Positions 42,825 through 54,776 of a DNA stretch of 64,000 nucleotides are shown here, one piece after another. The notes beneath the pieces are model-generated. The model saw only the letters and a list, made by a program, of their open reading frames with translations, made no database searches and was not told the DNA's origin. The translations under genes were made by a program, and so were the position numbers. Origin of the DNA: Asterella californica (Eukaryota; Streptophyta; Marchantiopsida; Marchantiales; Aytoniaceae); contig JAYKYS010000001.1 in assembly GCA_036924285.1 (NCBI GenBank), forward strand, positions 37,695,501 through 37,759,500, written 5' to 3'. Positions within the stretch are counted from its first letter, which is position 1, and each line of letters opens with the position of its first letter.

Positions 42825-44839
42825 TATCAGATATTACGGATATTACGTGAAGGATGTCCAGGAAAACACGAGGTTCCTGGCTGTGGAGATGTTGTGTGTT
42901 GAAACAAAGACAAGACAGAGAAAAACAACCATGAAAACGAACGCTGCGATATATACCAACTCCAAATGTATGTACACTGCCGGTTCTTTCTCCTAAGAGC
43001 ACAGAACTGAAAAACATACCAGAGCGGTCTGTAACCTACTTCAAAGCCCTTAAAACAACCCCTGATTCTCAACCCTGACCAAAAAGACATCGAAGCGTAG
43101 CTCAAAGCAAGAGAAACTTCCCTTTGCTAACAAGCAGAGTCATAGCAGTATCACACGATCCAAACCCAAGTCCAAACCACATCCATGTACAAGTTCTTAG
43201 CTAAAGCTAGCTACCACAAGCTGTATATAGCCAACCAGAACTCTAACAAACTCAAAAGAGCAAAACTCGTAGCGAAGAAACCGAAAAAGGTCTATCTGTG
43301 AACTTCCTCTTTTTGCCGAACGGACTTCAGATGTCGATAGGATCTCCTCCGCTGACTTCGTTAACCCAAGAAATCTTCAGATCCGACTTCCAACAGCCGA
43401 GATATCGCCGATTTTCAGTCGTAGGTGATCGAACCTTCAAAAACTCCTCCCTGCGGCTTAAAACCGCGCACACCGCACAAACGGATCGTCTAAACTGATA
43501 TCCGTCTTCCCTAGCAGATAGATCTAGCTATCACGAACCCAACGAGACTCCAAACAAGTCGTCTGGAGTTCCTCTTGCAAAACCACGCAAGAAATTTGAT
43601 CGCATGTTGCAAAAAACTGACGTAAATAGACTCCATGCGGCTCAAACTCGCTCACCTCACCCAAACCAACAATCCAATCCACGTATTGTCTTCTTCTATG
43701 CGTAGATGAAGACTCCCTGGTCGCGTAAACACCAAGAACGAAGAGCTTGGCACACCGATCGCGAAGAACAACCCAATTTTAGATCACAGGCGATGAAAAA
43801 CTTGACGCAAGCGCTTCCCTGCGACCCAATTTCACTCAGAACTCCTAAACCGCCCGATGAAACTTGGTATCGTCTTCAATTTCCTGTAGAACTCGGTGTT
43901 CTGATCCTGATGGATCCAAGGACAGCAAGTTTGGACTCCGAACGGTCCAACTCTCCTTCACAGGTAACTAAAATTTCTAAAGCTTCTTCTTGCGTCTCAA
44001 TTTCTCTCAGTACACATCCCCCGATCCGTCTCTTCTCAAACCGTCTTAACCTATGCGTAGCCTGCACAGATCTGAACCCGATGACACCTTGCGCGCGTGT
44101 ATTGGACTTCCTAATTCTTCAAAACGTCCACCGACAGGTCGCAAGAACAAGCAAACCCCTTAAGCAGCCCCCTTGTAACAGTCTCTGTACGTATGAAGTT
44201 CTCTCAAATAATATTGAAGCGGGCCCCTTGCGTCTTTGATATAATGCCTGAAGCCTCAAATACCCAGTCAGCAAGTAACTAGGGCCTAGCTTGATTTTAT
44301 CTTCTTCCGAATCGTATAACTTCTTCACTAGATGTCCAAACGAAGTAAACAAGATGCCCATGGAAAGCTGACAACGAGCTCTACCCATCTATGTGATGAA
44401 AGTGAAGATCTGAAGTTGCGCCAAAAACCCATAAGCTCGGATCTAGCTTGTTTTCTCCATCTTTCGAGTCTTGTAACTTTTCCACTAGGCGTCCAAACGA
44501 AGTAGACGAAGTGCCTATGGAAAGCTGACAAGGAGCTCTATCCACTTATGCGATAAAAGCAAAGATCCGAAGTTGCGCCAAAAACTCGTAAGCTGGGGCC
44601 TAGCTTGTTTCTCCATCTTTCGAGTCCTATAACTTCTCCACTAAGCGTCCAAACGAAGTAGACGAAGTGCTTATGGAAAGCTGACAAGGAGCTCTACCCA
44701 TCTGTGTGATGAAAATGGAGATCCGAAATGATGCCAAAAGCCCGTAAGCTAGGGCCTAGCTTGTCTTTCTCATGAGTGTCTTTGGAGCGACAAGCATCGA
44801 AGTCTGAATTTCAGATAGGAGCCGGTCCACGACACGACA
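42825..44839 (-). repeat. 5' LTR of A1 (2015 bp)
   Basis: Reverse-orientation A LTR from TATCAGATATT to CGACACGACA on the plus strand. It includes the tandem units (about 44285-44760) and the empty target site of the solo C LTR near 44185. Confidence 0.92.
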
Positions 44840-45050
44840 CCGGGGTGGATATTTCTATGTTAGAACTTGAAAGAAGAGATCAACAATCATGAACGAGGAT
44901 GAAGATGAATACAGTTGTCCGAGAGGATGCTGTTGGATGATGGATATATAGATGGTTTGGATCATGAGAGGATGGGAGGATGGGACGAGCCATGACTATG
45001 GACGGTGTCGAGATGAGAGTTTTTTTGAGAAGAGCGGAACCTTCTGGCTG
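44840..45050 (+). pseudogene. A0 leader remainder and gag start, decayed
   Basis: From the CCGG duplication on, GGTGGATATTTCT and the following bases match the A2 leader. An ATG stands at 44889-44891 where A gag starts. The following codons are acidic and soon run into a stop, and similarity fades by about 44930. The rest of A0 is missing or replaced by element D from about 45051. Confidence 0.7.
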
Positions 45051-46511
45051 TGTTATGACCGTGAAGGTTTACTCAGGGAAGCACTAGGCTTCTAGCTGTG
45101 GCTGGTTTACTCAAAGGATATGCTTCAGGTTACAAGGTGACATTGTAAAACACTCATACATGTCTCTTGGCTCTTCTGATATGTTCGGGAAGCAAAGTTC
45201 ATGGTTAACTAGCAATGATAAGATCAGACGGTGAACTTTGACACTCAGGATTGAGAAATATGTGAAGGTTTAGACTTCTAAACTTCTCCTACATGTAAAA
45301 GAGGTCCCACTGAGCACACACACGAAGTTTCAACTTGAGACCAAATTCTGGCACCAAGATACGGACAGAAAAGTTCTGGGTAAAGATATTGTGGCAATTT
45401 CTGATACTCAGACAGCTATTTCGACCTACAACAGAAAATTGGCTCGATCACTTTCAAAGATTCTTACAGGATTTGGAGTCTACAGGATGCTGAACACCCT
45501 TGTGAAGTTGGGACTCCTGATTGTACACCGTTCTCCAGATCTCGTTCTTTGAAGTTGCAGCTCTAGATTGAGAGCTTTTCAGACCCCCTCTGCTTCAGTG
45601 GCCGCCCTGAATTGCTCACTCACTCAAATGACTTGAAACTTTTTGGACAGTCGTAGCCCCTCTGACAGTAAACGCAACCACGAAGGTTTGAAGCGATTTC
45701 CTCGATTGCTGCAATTGACACTGAAAACCCCAAATCCAACAAAAGTGATGCAATTCTGACTCAACTCGAACTTCAAATTGGCATAACTCCTTGTTTATTG
45801 ATCCAAATGGATCAAGAATTTCACTGACAGTGCTTGGCACGACGAGCTCTATCTTCTTGTGCTCTCAAATTTTACAGTGTCCTCACCAAATGCTCGAACT
45901 CTCCTTTAGATCTCTATTTCTAAATTTAGAGTTTTACAAAAGACAAAAATGGACCAAGAGGAGTTCATAGCTCCACTTGGTTGCCCTTTTGTGTCTTAAA
46001 CCACGTGGTAAATTAATCCACTCATAGGCTACCATGTCAAGTTCCCTAAAGTGCTAGCGTAAATCTTAAACTACCTAAAATGACACGTAGGCCTAAAGTA
46101 AACTTAAATCAGCTAAAAGCGTGCATGGGCAACACGTAAGTACAACCCATGAGCTTAAACCCTATGAACATGGTAAATCTAAGTTATGTACATTGAACAT
46201 CATACACAAGTAAGAAGTCACTTGCACAAGCGCACAAATGCTTGAACAAGATTACTATCATACTATCAGCCTACTAGGACTTAAAACGTATAACACAACG
46301 GTGTTAATATATGCATGAAGGATTAGGAGTAACATTAAGCTAACTTCTATCGCTACTAACTCCCAAGTGTCGGAGTAGAAGCGTAACACGTAGCCGTCAA
46401 TATCCACAGCCTCCAGAATCGACTTCTCTGACGTCTTAACTTCACTCAAAGAGACTAACTCTTAGCAAAGAGGTGAATCATTTACTATGTGAAATGATTC
46501 ACATCATGACA
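45051..46511 (-). repeat. 3' LTR of D (about 1461 bp)
   Basis: The right end, CATCATGACA, abuts the polypurine tract. The left edge is set at TGTTATGACC, where A0 sequence stops; it is approximate. Long blocks resemble the C LTR, for example GACCCCCTCTGCTTCAG and ACAAAAGACAAAAATGGACC. A perfect 11-bp hairpin lies near the U3 end (46473-46502). Confidence 0.75.
46473..46502. other. Hairpin at the U3 end of the D LTR
   Basis: GTGAATCATTT, an 8-base loop and AAATGATTCAC: 11 perfect pairs ending nine bases from the LTR tip. The related LTR end at 47229-47258 has the same hairpin with one C-G pair changed to T-A. Confidence 0.7.
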
Positions 46512-46549
46512 TCCACCCCCTCCAAACATGCACATCCTCCGGCATGTGC
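46512..46549 (-). promoter_or_regulatory. Polypurine tract and hairpin of D
   Basis: Minus strand GGAGGGGGTGGA abuts the LTR. The hairpin at 46530-46549 has arms GCACAT/ATGTGC and loop GCCGGAGG, one base different from the loop of A and C. Confidence 0.6.
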
Positions 46550-46553
46550 CAAT

Positions 46554-47215
46554 CTCTTCATTCTTCTATCTGTTCCTCATCATCATCACTCTCCTCCGCC
46601 TCAGCCTCTTCAAACACTGGGATGTCTCCGTCTCTTGTTGTCCTCTGCTCTGACTCCAGAAAATTAAACAACTCTACTGATCCTCTACGCCTTTTGAATA
46701 ATTTCACACGTTTGCCAGCCACAAATAGCTTCAAAGGAGTACCATCCAACTATAAGTGGCATTCTCATACACATCTAGCACAACATAAGGCCCAAACCAT
46801 CTTCGAGAGAACTTACGAAGCATAGAATGTTGATTCTTCAACGTGCTATCATACACCAGAACCCAGTCACCAACACGTATCGGCTTTGGTCATAGTCGAT
46901 GAGTCTTGTCAAAATGTTCCTTGTTTCTGACTCGAGCCACCTTCAGCCTCTCCTGTGCTTCAGCAAGATCCTCCTCTCTCCGCTCTAACTGCCATGCGTA
47001 GAGCAATAAGTGAAGCACGATCTAAACCATCTTCCCATGATAACGTAGCCCACGTAGGAAAGTCCTCCTCAGCAGGCATGATCAGTTTCTGCCCCAGCAT
47101 AAGCTCAACTGGCATATAGCCAGTCGTGGTATAGTGTGTAGTTCTATCAGTCCACAAAGCAAATAAAAGTAGTCTCGGTCATTCTCTAAGCCTACCATCA
47201 CATGCTTTCACTAAA
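46554..47215 (-). pseudogene. D integrase, C-terminal part
   Basis: Frames broken near 46745-46960. Recognisable parts: WTDRTTHYTTTGYMPVELML, then the charged helix, the GPY/F region (about 46760-46870), GKRVKLFKRRRG and an acidic tail (EEAEAEESDDDEEQIEE). It matches C1 and A2 integrase in order. A stop replaces the Trp after GRLRE at the left edge of the insert. Confidence 0.75.
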
Positions 47216-47219
47216 GCGT

Positions 47220-47746
47220 TGTCGTGATGTGAATTATTTTACATTGTAAATAATTCACCTCTTTGCCAAGCGTTAGTGTCTCTGAGTAGAGTTAGGACCT
47301 CAGGGATGTTGACACTTGAGGATGTTATATATTTTGAGTCTTAGTAGGTTGATTACCATGTTGATAGGGGTTTAAGCTCATGGGTTGTATTTGCGTGTCG
47401 CCCATGCACGCTTTCTAGCTGATTTAAGTATTTTTCGGGGTTGCGTGTCGTTTTAGGTAGTTTAAGTTTTACGCTGGCACTCTAGGGAGCTTGACGTGGT
47501 AGCCTATGAGTAAAACTAAGTTGCCACGTGGTTTAGGGTACTAAAGGACAACCAAGTGGAGCTATGAACTCCCATTGGTCTGTTTTTGTCTTTTGTTAAC
47601 TCTAAATTTAGAAACAGAGCTCTAGAGTGGAGTTCGAGCAATTTGTGAGGGTACTTCGAAATCTGAGAGCACAGGGAGATAGAGCTCGTCGAGCCAAGCA
47701 ATGTCAGCAAAAAGTTTGATCGATTTGAGGCAATAAACAAGGTTTG
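47220..47746 (+). repeat. D-like LTR fragment, plus orientation
   Basis: Starts TGTCGTGATGTGAATT with the hairpin (47229-47258) and continues as the reverse of D/C-type LTR sequence (for example the complement of GACCAATGGGAGTTCATAGC). It breaks off at GGTTTG, where the C2 LTR starts with TCATACCCCC. Confidence 0.8.
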
Positions 47747-48835
47747 TCATACCCCCTCTGCTTCGGCAGCCGCCCTGAATTACTCAATCACTCAAATGAT
47801 TCGAAACTTTTTGGACAGTCGTAGCCCTCCTGACAGTGAACGCAACCACGAAGTTTTGAAGTGATTTCCTCAATTCTGAGTATTTGAAGTCTACAGGATG
47901 TTGAACATCCCTGTGAAATTGGGACTCCTGAATGTCCACAGAACTCCAGATCTCCTCCTCTGAAGTCGCTGCTCTAGATTAAGAGCTTTTCAGACCCCCT
48001 CTGCTTCAGAGGCCGCCCTGAATTACTCAATCACTCAAATGATTCGAAACTTTTTGGACAGTCGTAGCCCTCTTGACAGTGAACGCAACCACGAAGTTTT
48101 GAAGTGATTTCCTCAATTCTGCTGCAATTGGCACCGAAAACTCCAAAATCAACAAAAGTGATGCAGTTTTGGCACAATCCGAACTTCAATTGGGCATAAC
48201 TCCTTGTTTATTGATCCAAATCGAGCAAAAATTTCATTGACAGTGCTTGGCACGACGAGCTCTCTCTTCTTGTGCTCTCAGATTTCAAAGATACCTCACC
48301 AATTGCTCGAACTCTCCTCTAGAGCTTTATTTCTAAACTTAGAGTTTTACAAAAGATAAAAATGGACCAATGGGAGTTCATAGCTCCACTTGACTGTCCT
48401 TTTGTGCCTTAAACTACCTGGTAACTTATCTACACTCATAGGCTACCACGTCAAGCCCCCTAGAGTGCCAGCGTATAACTTAAACTACCTAAAACGACAC
48501 GCAGCCCTGAAAGTAAACTTAAACCAGCTAAAAGCGTGCATGGGCAACACGTAAGTACAACCCATGAGCTTAAACCCCTATCAGCATGGAAACCCTAAGT
48601 TATGTACATTGAACGTCATAGACAAGTAAGAAGTCACTTGCACAAGCGCACAAATGCTTGAACAATATAACTAACATACTATCAGCCTATTAGGACTCAA
48701 AATAGTGTTAACACCGTATGCAAAGGTGTCAAACATATACATAAAGGACTAGAAGTAATATAAGCTAACTTCTAGAACTACCAAACCTAAGCGTCGGAGT
48801 AGAAGTCAAGCATGTAGCCGCCAAGTAGCGCGACA
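47747..48835 (-). repeat. Truncated 3' LTR of C2
   Basis: Corresponds base for base, at a constant offset of 7556, to 55303-56391. It contains the end of the first copy and the whole second copy of the 243-bp duplication (second copy from 47879). The first 526 bases of the LTR are missing. Confidence 0.9.
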
Positions 48836-48873
48836 TCCACCCCCTCTGAACTTGCACATCCTCCGGTATGTGT
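48836..48873 (-). promoter_or_regulatory. Polypurine tract and hairpin of C2
   Basis: Same tract as C1. Hairpin at 48854-48873 with loop ACCGGAGG; the outermost pair is lost by one base change. Confidence 0.55.
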
Positions 48874-48883
48874 CAGATCTAGA

Positions 48884-51800
48884 TCAAGACTCTTCAGCTT
48901 CAGCTTCAAATTCATCTTCAACCTCCATTGAGTCTTCAGCTTCATCCTCAGTAAGCTCTGCAATGTTCTGGTCGTCCCCTCTCTTTCTAAAGAGCTTGAT
49001 TCTCTTCCCTGCGACTGGTATCTTGAGCACTGCACCATCTAACTCTCTCAAAGAGTATGTGGCATTATCATAAACTTCTAACACCACATAAGGTCCGAAC
49101 CATCTCTTGGAAAACTTTCTGATAGCGCTATGCTGATTATCAAGACTACTATCATAGACTAACACCCAATCACCTTCCTTAACTGGTTTGGGTCGTAATC
49201 TATGCGTTCTATCAAATCTGCCTTTGTTTCTCTCTCTAGCAGTCTTTAACCTTTCCACATCTTTGGCAACATCCTCAGGTCTTCGTTCTTACTGCTGGAT
49301 CCTTAATGCAAGAAGATCCTCCGTACTTCTACCATCTTCCCATGGCAAAACATTCCAAGTAGGCACAACCTCCTCAATCGGCATCACAAGTTTTTGCCCT
49401 AGTATCAACTCTGCTGGCATGTAACCTATAACGGTACTATGAGTTGTACGATCTGCCCACAAAGCAAATGGTAGCAGTCTAGGCCATTCACGGATCTTAC
49501 CCTTGCAAGCTTTTACCAAAGCTTTGATGATTGGCGGATGACCTCTTTCGCTCTTGTCATTCCCTTCAGGATTGTAAGCAGTGGTTAACGCCAACTTGAT
49601 TCCCAATCGCTTGAAGAACTCAACTGCTTCTTGTGCATCCAGCTCACCCCTATCTGCAGTGATCTTTCCCACACACCCATACCTACAAATAACATCTTCA
49701 AGTAGAAAGCGGCAGACACTAGCAGTGATCTTCGTCCTCAGAGCACGACCTTCGACTTGGTTAGATGGATCTTCTCTAGCCAAGACTAGATACCTCATTT
49801 GTCCAAGTCCAAATGGCATAGTTACCAGATCAACTACCCATTTATAATGAATGGCTAAAGGATAAGTAGGATGCAATCCATTACGATGGCGTACATTGGA
49901 GTACATCTGGCAAGGTATACAGGATGAAACAAACTGTACTACATCCTTATACATACCCTTCCACCAATACTTTTCCTTCATCTTGGCAAATGTAGCCCAA
50001 ACTCCTCTATGACCAGCCCATAAACTCCCATGGAACTCCTTGATCAGCTTCCGCTGCAATTCCAAGTCACATACTACCCGCTGCGGTATACCTCCTTGTA
50101 GCTTAGGGCGCTTCCATAGATGTCCTCCATGTAAAAAGTAACCATAAGTTGTTCTACGGATCCTCTTGAAATCTGCATCAGACCAGCCTTCTTGCTTTTC
50201 CAGTGAACTCAAATAGCGCCCAAGATCCAACCACTCGCCATCATACACAGTTTCTTCAAAAAACTCCAACGGGGCTGCAAAATAGCTTCTATCTCTTCTA
50301 GCAAGAGCACTAGAATAGAACTCTGTTCCCACATCCTCCTGGTCATCTATCATTTCTTTCTCATCGTAATACCTAGCCCTTGATAACATATCTGCCATAG
50401 GATTGTCTTTTCCTGCGATATGTCTAAACTCTGGGTTCAAGGACTTGATATATGCTATCCACCTCAACATAGCAATATCTGGAGTTGTACAGCTAGTGAT
50501 CATTCCCAAGAGAGGTAAACAATCTGTCTCCACAACCACATGTGCTCCTATCAAGTATTCCTTGTCACTCTTCATTGCAGTAACTACTCCCCATAGCTCT
50601 CTCTTGACTTGAGGGTAGTCTCTCTGTCGTGAACTTAACACCTTAGCACCAAAACGCACCACATATCTATTTCCATCCTCATCGTCTTGTCCTACAGCCC
50701 ATCCAATGCCAATAGGACTAGTATCAACAGTAAGGATAACAGATCTGCCCAACTCATATGTTACCTTACGTAGAGTTGGCAGTGAAGCCAAAAGATCCTT
50801 CAACTTCCTCATAGACTCGCTTTGCTCCTCTTGCCACTGAAATCTTTGCCCCTTCCTCAGCAACTTGTACAGCGGATCTGCTACATGGGCAAAGTGTGGA
50901 ATCCATATATGATAAAACACACATGCACCTAGAAACCTTCTCACCTCAGTAACTGACCCACAAGTCTCCTTCATCCTTCGAATGACATCAACCTTGTTTG
51001 GACAAGGTTTCTGACCATAAGATCCACATAGGTGCCCCACAATCAACACCTCCTGTTCTCCAAATATAGACTTTGCTCCTGATAAAGTCAAATGAACCTC
51101 CTCCAGTCGACTCAGTATCTTATCACAGTCAGCTATGTGATCTGCAACAAACTTACGGCACCCCCTCTGATCCATTACCTCATTCTTCTCCTCCTCAGCA
51201 CATCCTTTGATCGGCACATCATCAAGAAATGGCATAGTTTTTTCAGGAATGAAGTCCCTCAAAACTTTGTTCATGTCATTCATCATATGTGCTACCGAAT
51301 TGGTAGCACCTTGCGGTAAGGTGCACATCCTTAGTAACCCTAAAGGTGTCCTCATTGTAGTCAAGTCTCTACTTTCAGAGGATAACTGAAACTGATCATA
51401 ACCTGAATATAAGTCTCCCATCGAATAGATAGCACGACCAGCAAAAGCCTCTGCAAACTCGTCTACAATAGGTCCTATACCTATATTTCTGATAGTTACC
51501 TTGTTAATTGGCTGCATATCTTGAATGAATCTCAAAGCTCCACTTTTCTTCGGAACAGTAAACCATCTGCTAGAATAGGGAGCTATAGATGGTTCCAAGA
51601 TACCGATCCTAATCCTCTCATTGAGCAAGTCTATCAGCTTTGGCAGATGAGCTCTAGGCACAGGGATAGGACGTAGATTCCAAGGCACATGCGGTATAGT
51701 TAAGATTACCATAGGTGCAACTACACTTGGATCTACACATCCTACTTCATGTGACTCAAATGCAAATGCCTTACCATGCCTAGATAGCATCTCCCTGAAG

Positions 51801-52362
51801 CTCTTCTTCTCTTGCTCAGTAAGAAATCCATCACCTCCAATCCTCAGCTCCTTCAGTGTTGTTTCTGTGAACTGGTGCCCAATTCTTCTCGGTCCTCTGA
51901 GCGTCGGCTCTCGTGCAGCTTGCTCCATCTTCTGATTGTAATCGAGTGGTAAAGGCAAAGCCACTGGTTTGACTTTCTTTGCCATTGACTTGTACTTGGT
52001 CTCCACATACACCTCTTGCCGATCTATAAACTTATCAATTACATCATAAAGCTCCTTGGAGCTCACTCTCACCACTCTATCTACATCATCTATAGAACTT
52101 TCTACTATAGATTTCAACTCCCCTATAGTATCTATCAAATACTGCTCTTCAAACACTCCAGATATGTATTCATCTCCTGCTAACTCTCCACTGTCCCACA
52201 AAGACTGTTGTACACACTTCACATGTTGTCTCTCAAACCTCTTCAGATTCTCAACCTTCTTATAACACACTGATCCACATGACGTCAATCCTAAGAAGCT
52301 AGAGGATAAAGCTTCCTGTTCTACTGGATCAGGCGAGAATCCTATCTCTACTGTACCGTTGA
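48884..52362 (-). pseudogene. C2 pol: RT, RNase H, integrase with one stop
   Basis: The long ORF (49289-52288, 999 residues) covers linker, RT (SRWFTVPKKSG, SGYDQFQLSS, FLDD), RNase H (LTVDTSPIGIGW, VETDCLPLLG) and most of integrase (CIPCQMYS, ADRGELDA, NDKSERGHP). A TAA at 49289-49291 replaces a Leu codon of C1. The rest of the integrase (48884-49288, GPY/F region and acidic tail) stays in frame. C2 lacks the two deletions of C1, so it shows the undamaged frame at those points. Confidence 0.9.
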
Positions 52363-54700
52363 AGTCTCGCTCTTCAATGGTACTCTGCCAAAACCCCTAG
52401 ACTCTCTAAACTCCTGAGTAATCTTAGGTAGTGGACGGTCTCTCAAGCTATCACGATTCCTCTCATGTTCTGCAGCAACGGTCAAAAACTGAACAGCTCT
52501 TCTGCCATCTCTACTACGTATCCTAGCATAAGCTGAACCATCATCCATAACTCGTGTCTCCATTCTAACAGCAGTAATGTAAGGCTGCCCTAGAATGATA
52601 GGATAGGTTAACATGTCTTGCACAAAGAAATTCTAAACATCACTGATGTCACCCACAGTTACCTTGATGTTGGGACAAGCACCATAGAGTTCTCCCCTCT
52701 GGTTGTTGGCAGAACGGATAAGCCATCCATGGTCGGTGTCTATGGGCCACCTTCCACGCTTGTACAGCTCCTTAGACATCAGATTAATCTCTGAGCCGTG
52801 ATCAATCAATGCCACCACAGGTTCCTCCAGATCTCCCAACTTCACCAAGGTCTCTGTGGTTGCTCTTGCCCAATGGTTGTGAGAGTAATGGCTCTTCTGC
52901 GATGCTTCCACCTCATCTTCAAACCTCACGTGCTGATAGGATCTCCCCTCTGATACTTGAGAGCAGTAACCAGCAATCTCATCTTCCTCATCATCCGACA
53001 GTTTGGTCCCTAGAGCGTTAAGCGTAGCTGCTTCACCCAAAATCTGATGTTTCCTCTTGATGATATCTATGATAACCTCATGGAACTCACGCTTTGCAAT
53101 CCCAAGAATCTCACCCAAAGTAAACTCGACCTTCTCATTCAAGATACGATTCTCTAACACCTGCTTCAAGTATGTAGCAATCTCAATGTCAGACTGAAGT
53201 TTATATGCAGGCATCTTACCCTTCTCCTTGCTTCTCTCCTTCTCCTTGGGTGTTGTAGGTGGTAGATCCTCCATAGTCTCCTCCCGAGTAGGTGTTGTCT
53301 CCTGCCTTGCCTCTGGTCTAGCCCTTTCACTCCTTGTAGCAGGTCGTTTGGCTGTAGAAGCCTCATCTGCATCCTCCCTCCTGCGTTTTTCTTCTAGTAC
53401 AGCTTCATGCTGACTTCTTGCAACATAAGCATGCACTAACATAGTATCCACAAGATCATTCCATCCTGTAGCTTCTCGAATTGAGTTGCCAACCCTTCGT
53501 AGCACATCCTTGTCTAGCTCTGTTCTAGCTACGGACCGCACTACATCAGACCACAACCCAGTAGTCCTTTTCTCTCTCTCCATCTCCACTTTCACTCCAC
53601 AGGTAGCAGCATTCACAAGAGAAATAGCATGTGATGCTGATATCTCATTCACAAGTCTCTTCATACCACCCTTGCCAAAGTTGGTTCCCAACATCATCCC
53701 AGTCTCTCTCAAATGGATCTTACCATCTTTGAAGAAGATCAGATCCTTCCTCAATGCATCTGAAAACTCTCCACAATCTCTTCTTACATGGTCTAGGCTA
53801 TCACACCATATACAACGATGAACAAAGCCTTCTCTCATCTGAGGTCTCTGCATAGCATAGCAGGCTGTACATTCTGCTCCTTCTCTTCTAACCTAGTGAG
53901 CTTAAGCTTAAGCTCCTTCATACCCTTAATCAGTTCATCAAGCGGTGAGTCTTCCTCTCTAGCAATTACCAAAGTGGGCTTAGTAGGCAATTGCTTGACA
54001 GGAATTATCAGAGGTGCTGCTTCACTTACCACCACCTTGTCCCTTCTTCTCTGTCTCTTGGTCAGCAAAGAGACAGCCTCTTCAACCTCCTTCCAATCAG
54101 TCTTCAATCCTCTCTCCTCACTCTTGTCTTCCAACAACAGCTCAAGCTTCTCCTGAATAGTCACGTCCGCTGCTTGTAGAAAAAGCTCTGTCTCTAGTGT
54201 AAGCTTTTCTGTCCTAGAAAGCTGAGCATACTGACGATCAAACTCCCTTAACAACTCATTTACAGACAAACCTTTGTTAGGCTTAACCACCCACTCCAAG
54301 AACGTTCTCTTGGTCACCCTCTCTGAATCTTCAGTATAGTACTCTTCCTTCAAAGCGCGCATAAAGCTCTCCCAACTCTGTCCTTGCTGCTGCTTGAGCT
54401 CCTTCACACGCCCACGAATCTCAGGGACAACAGCAAGTTCAAAGTTCTCCACCATCTCCTTCTCAGGTACCTTGTTCACCTCCATCTCCCTAGCATAGTA
54501 TCGCACGTACTTGGAAATATTTGTCCCCTTGAACTGATCCATCTGATGCACCACAGATTGCAACGCCTTGGTTGCTAATACCTCTGCTGCTGCTGCATAA
54601 ACATGGAAAAAGCTTGGAACATCTTCATCGTAGCAGCATCAAACTGAACAGGTTGCTGAGCAGCAGCAGCACCTCCATTTGATGATCCTTGGTTAGCCAT
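52348..54700 (-). pseudogene. C2 gag-protease, several lesions
   Basis: The ATG at 54700 matches C1. A 14-bp deletion near 54585 shifts the frame early, 5 extra bases (ATAGC repeated) near 53855 shift it again, and TAG replaces a Gln codon of C1 near 52633. The Gag core, knuckle CIWCDSLDHVRRDC and protease motif ALIDHGSEIN are otherwise like C1. Confidence 0.9.
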
Positions 54701-54776
54701 GATATCTGATCCTGTAACACTCTCAAGAAAACTCCCACCCTAGGTGTTTCACGTCTAGTTCACCAAAAAGAGAGTA

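Larger units (their letters stand above)
7099..44839 (-). mobile_element. A1: family A retrotransposon, split by A2
   Basis: Minus-strand element with 3' LTR 7099-10405, internal region 10406-16236 plus 42735-42824, and 5' LTR 42825-44839. It is flanked by CCGG at 7095-7098 and 44840-44843. The two internal pieces join within gag codon 4 once A2 and one copy of its CCGT duplication are removed. Coding capacity is broken in many places. The LTRs differ from each other more than those of A2, so A1 is older than its guest. Confidence 0.9.

Noticed and set aside
42650..42900. LTR, short leader and inverted LTR, looking like a snap-back palindrome
   Set aside because: Explained by nesting: the A2 3' LTR ends at 42734 and the A1 leader and 5' LTR, in the opposite direction, follow with the CCGT duplication.
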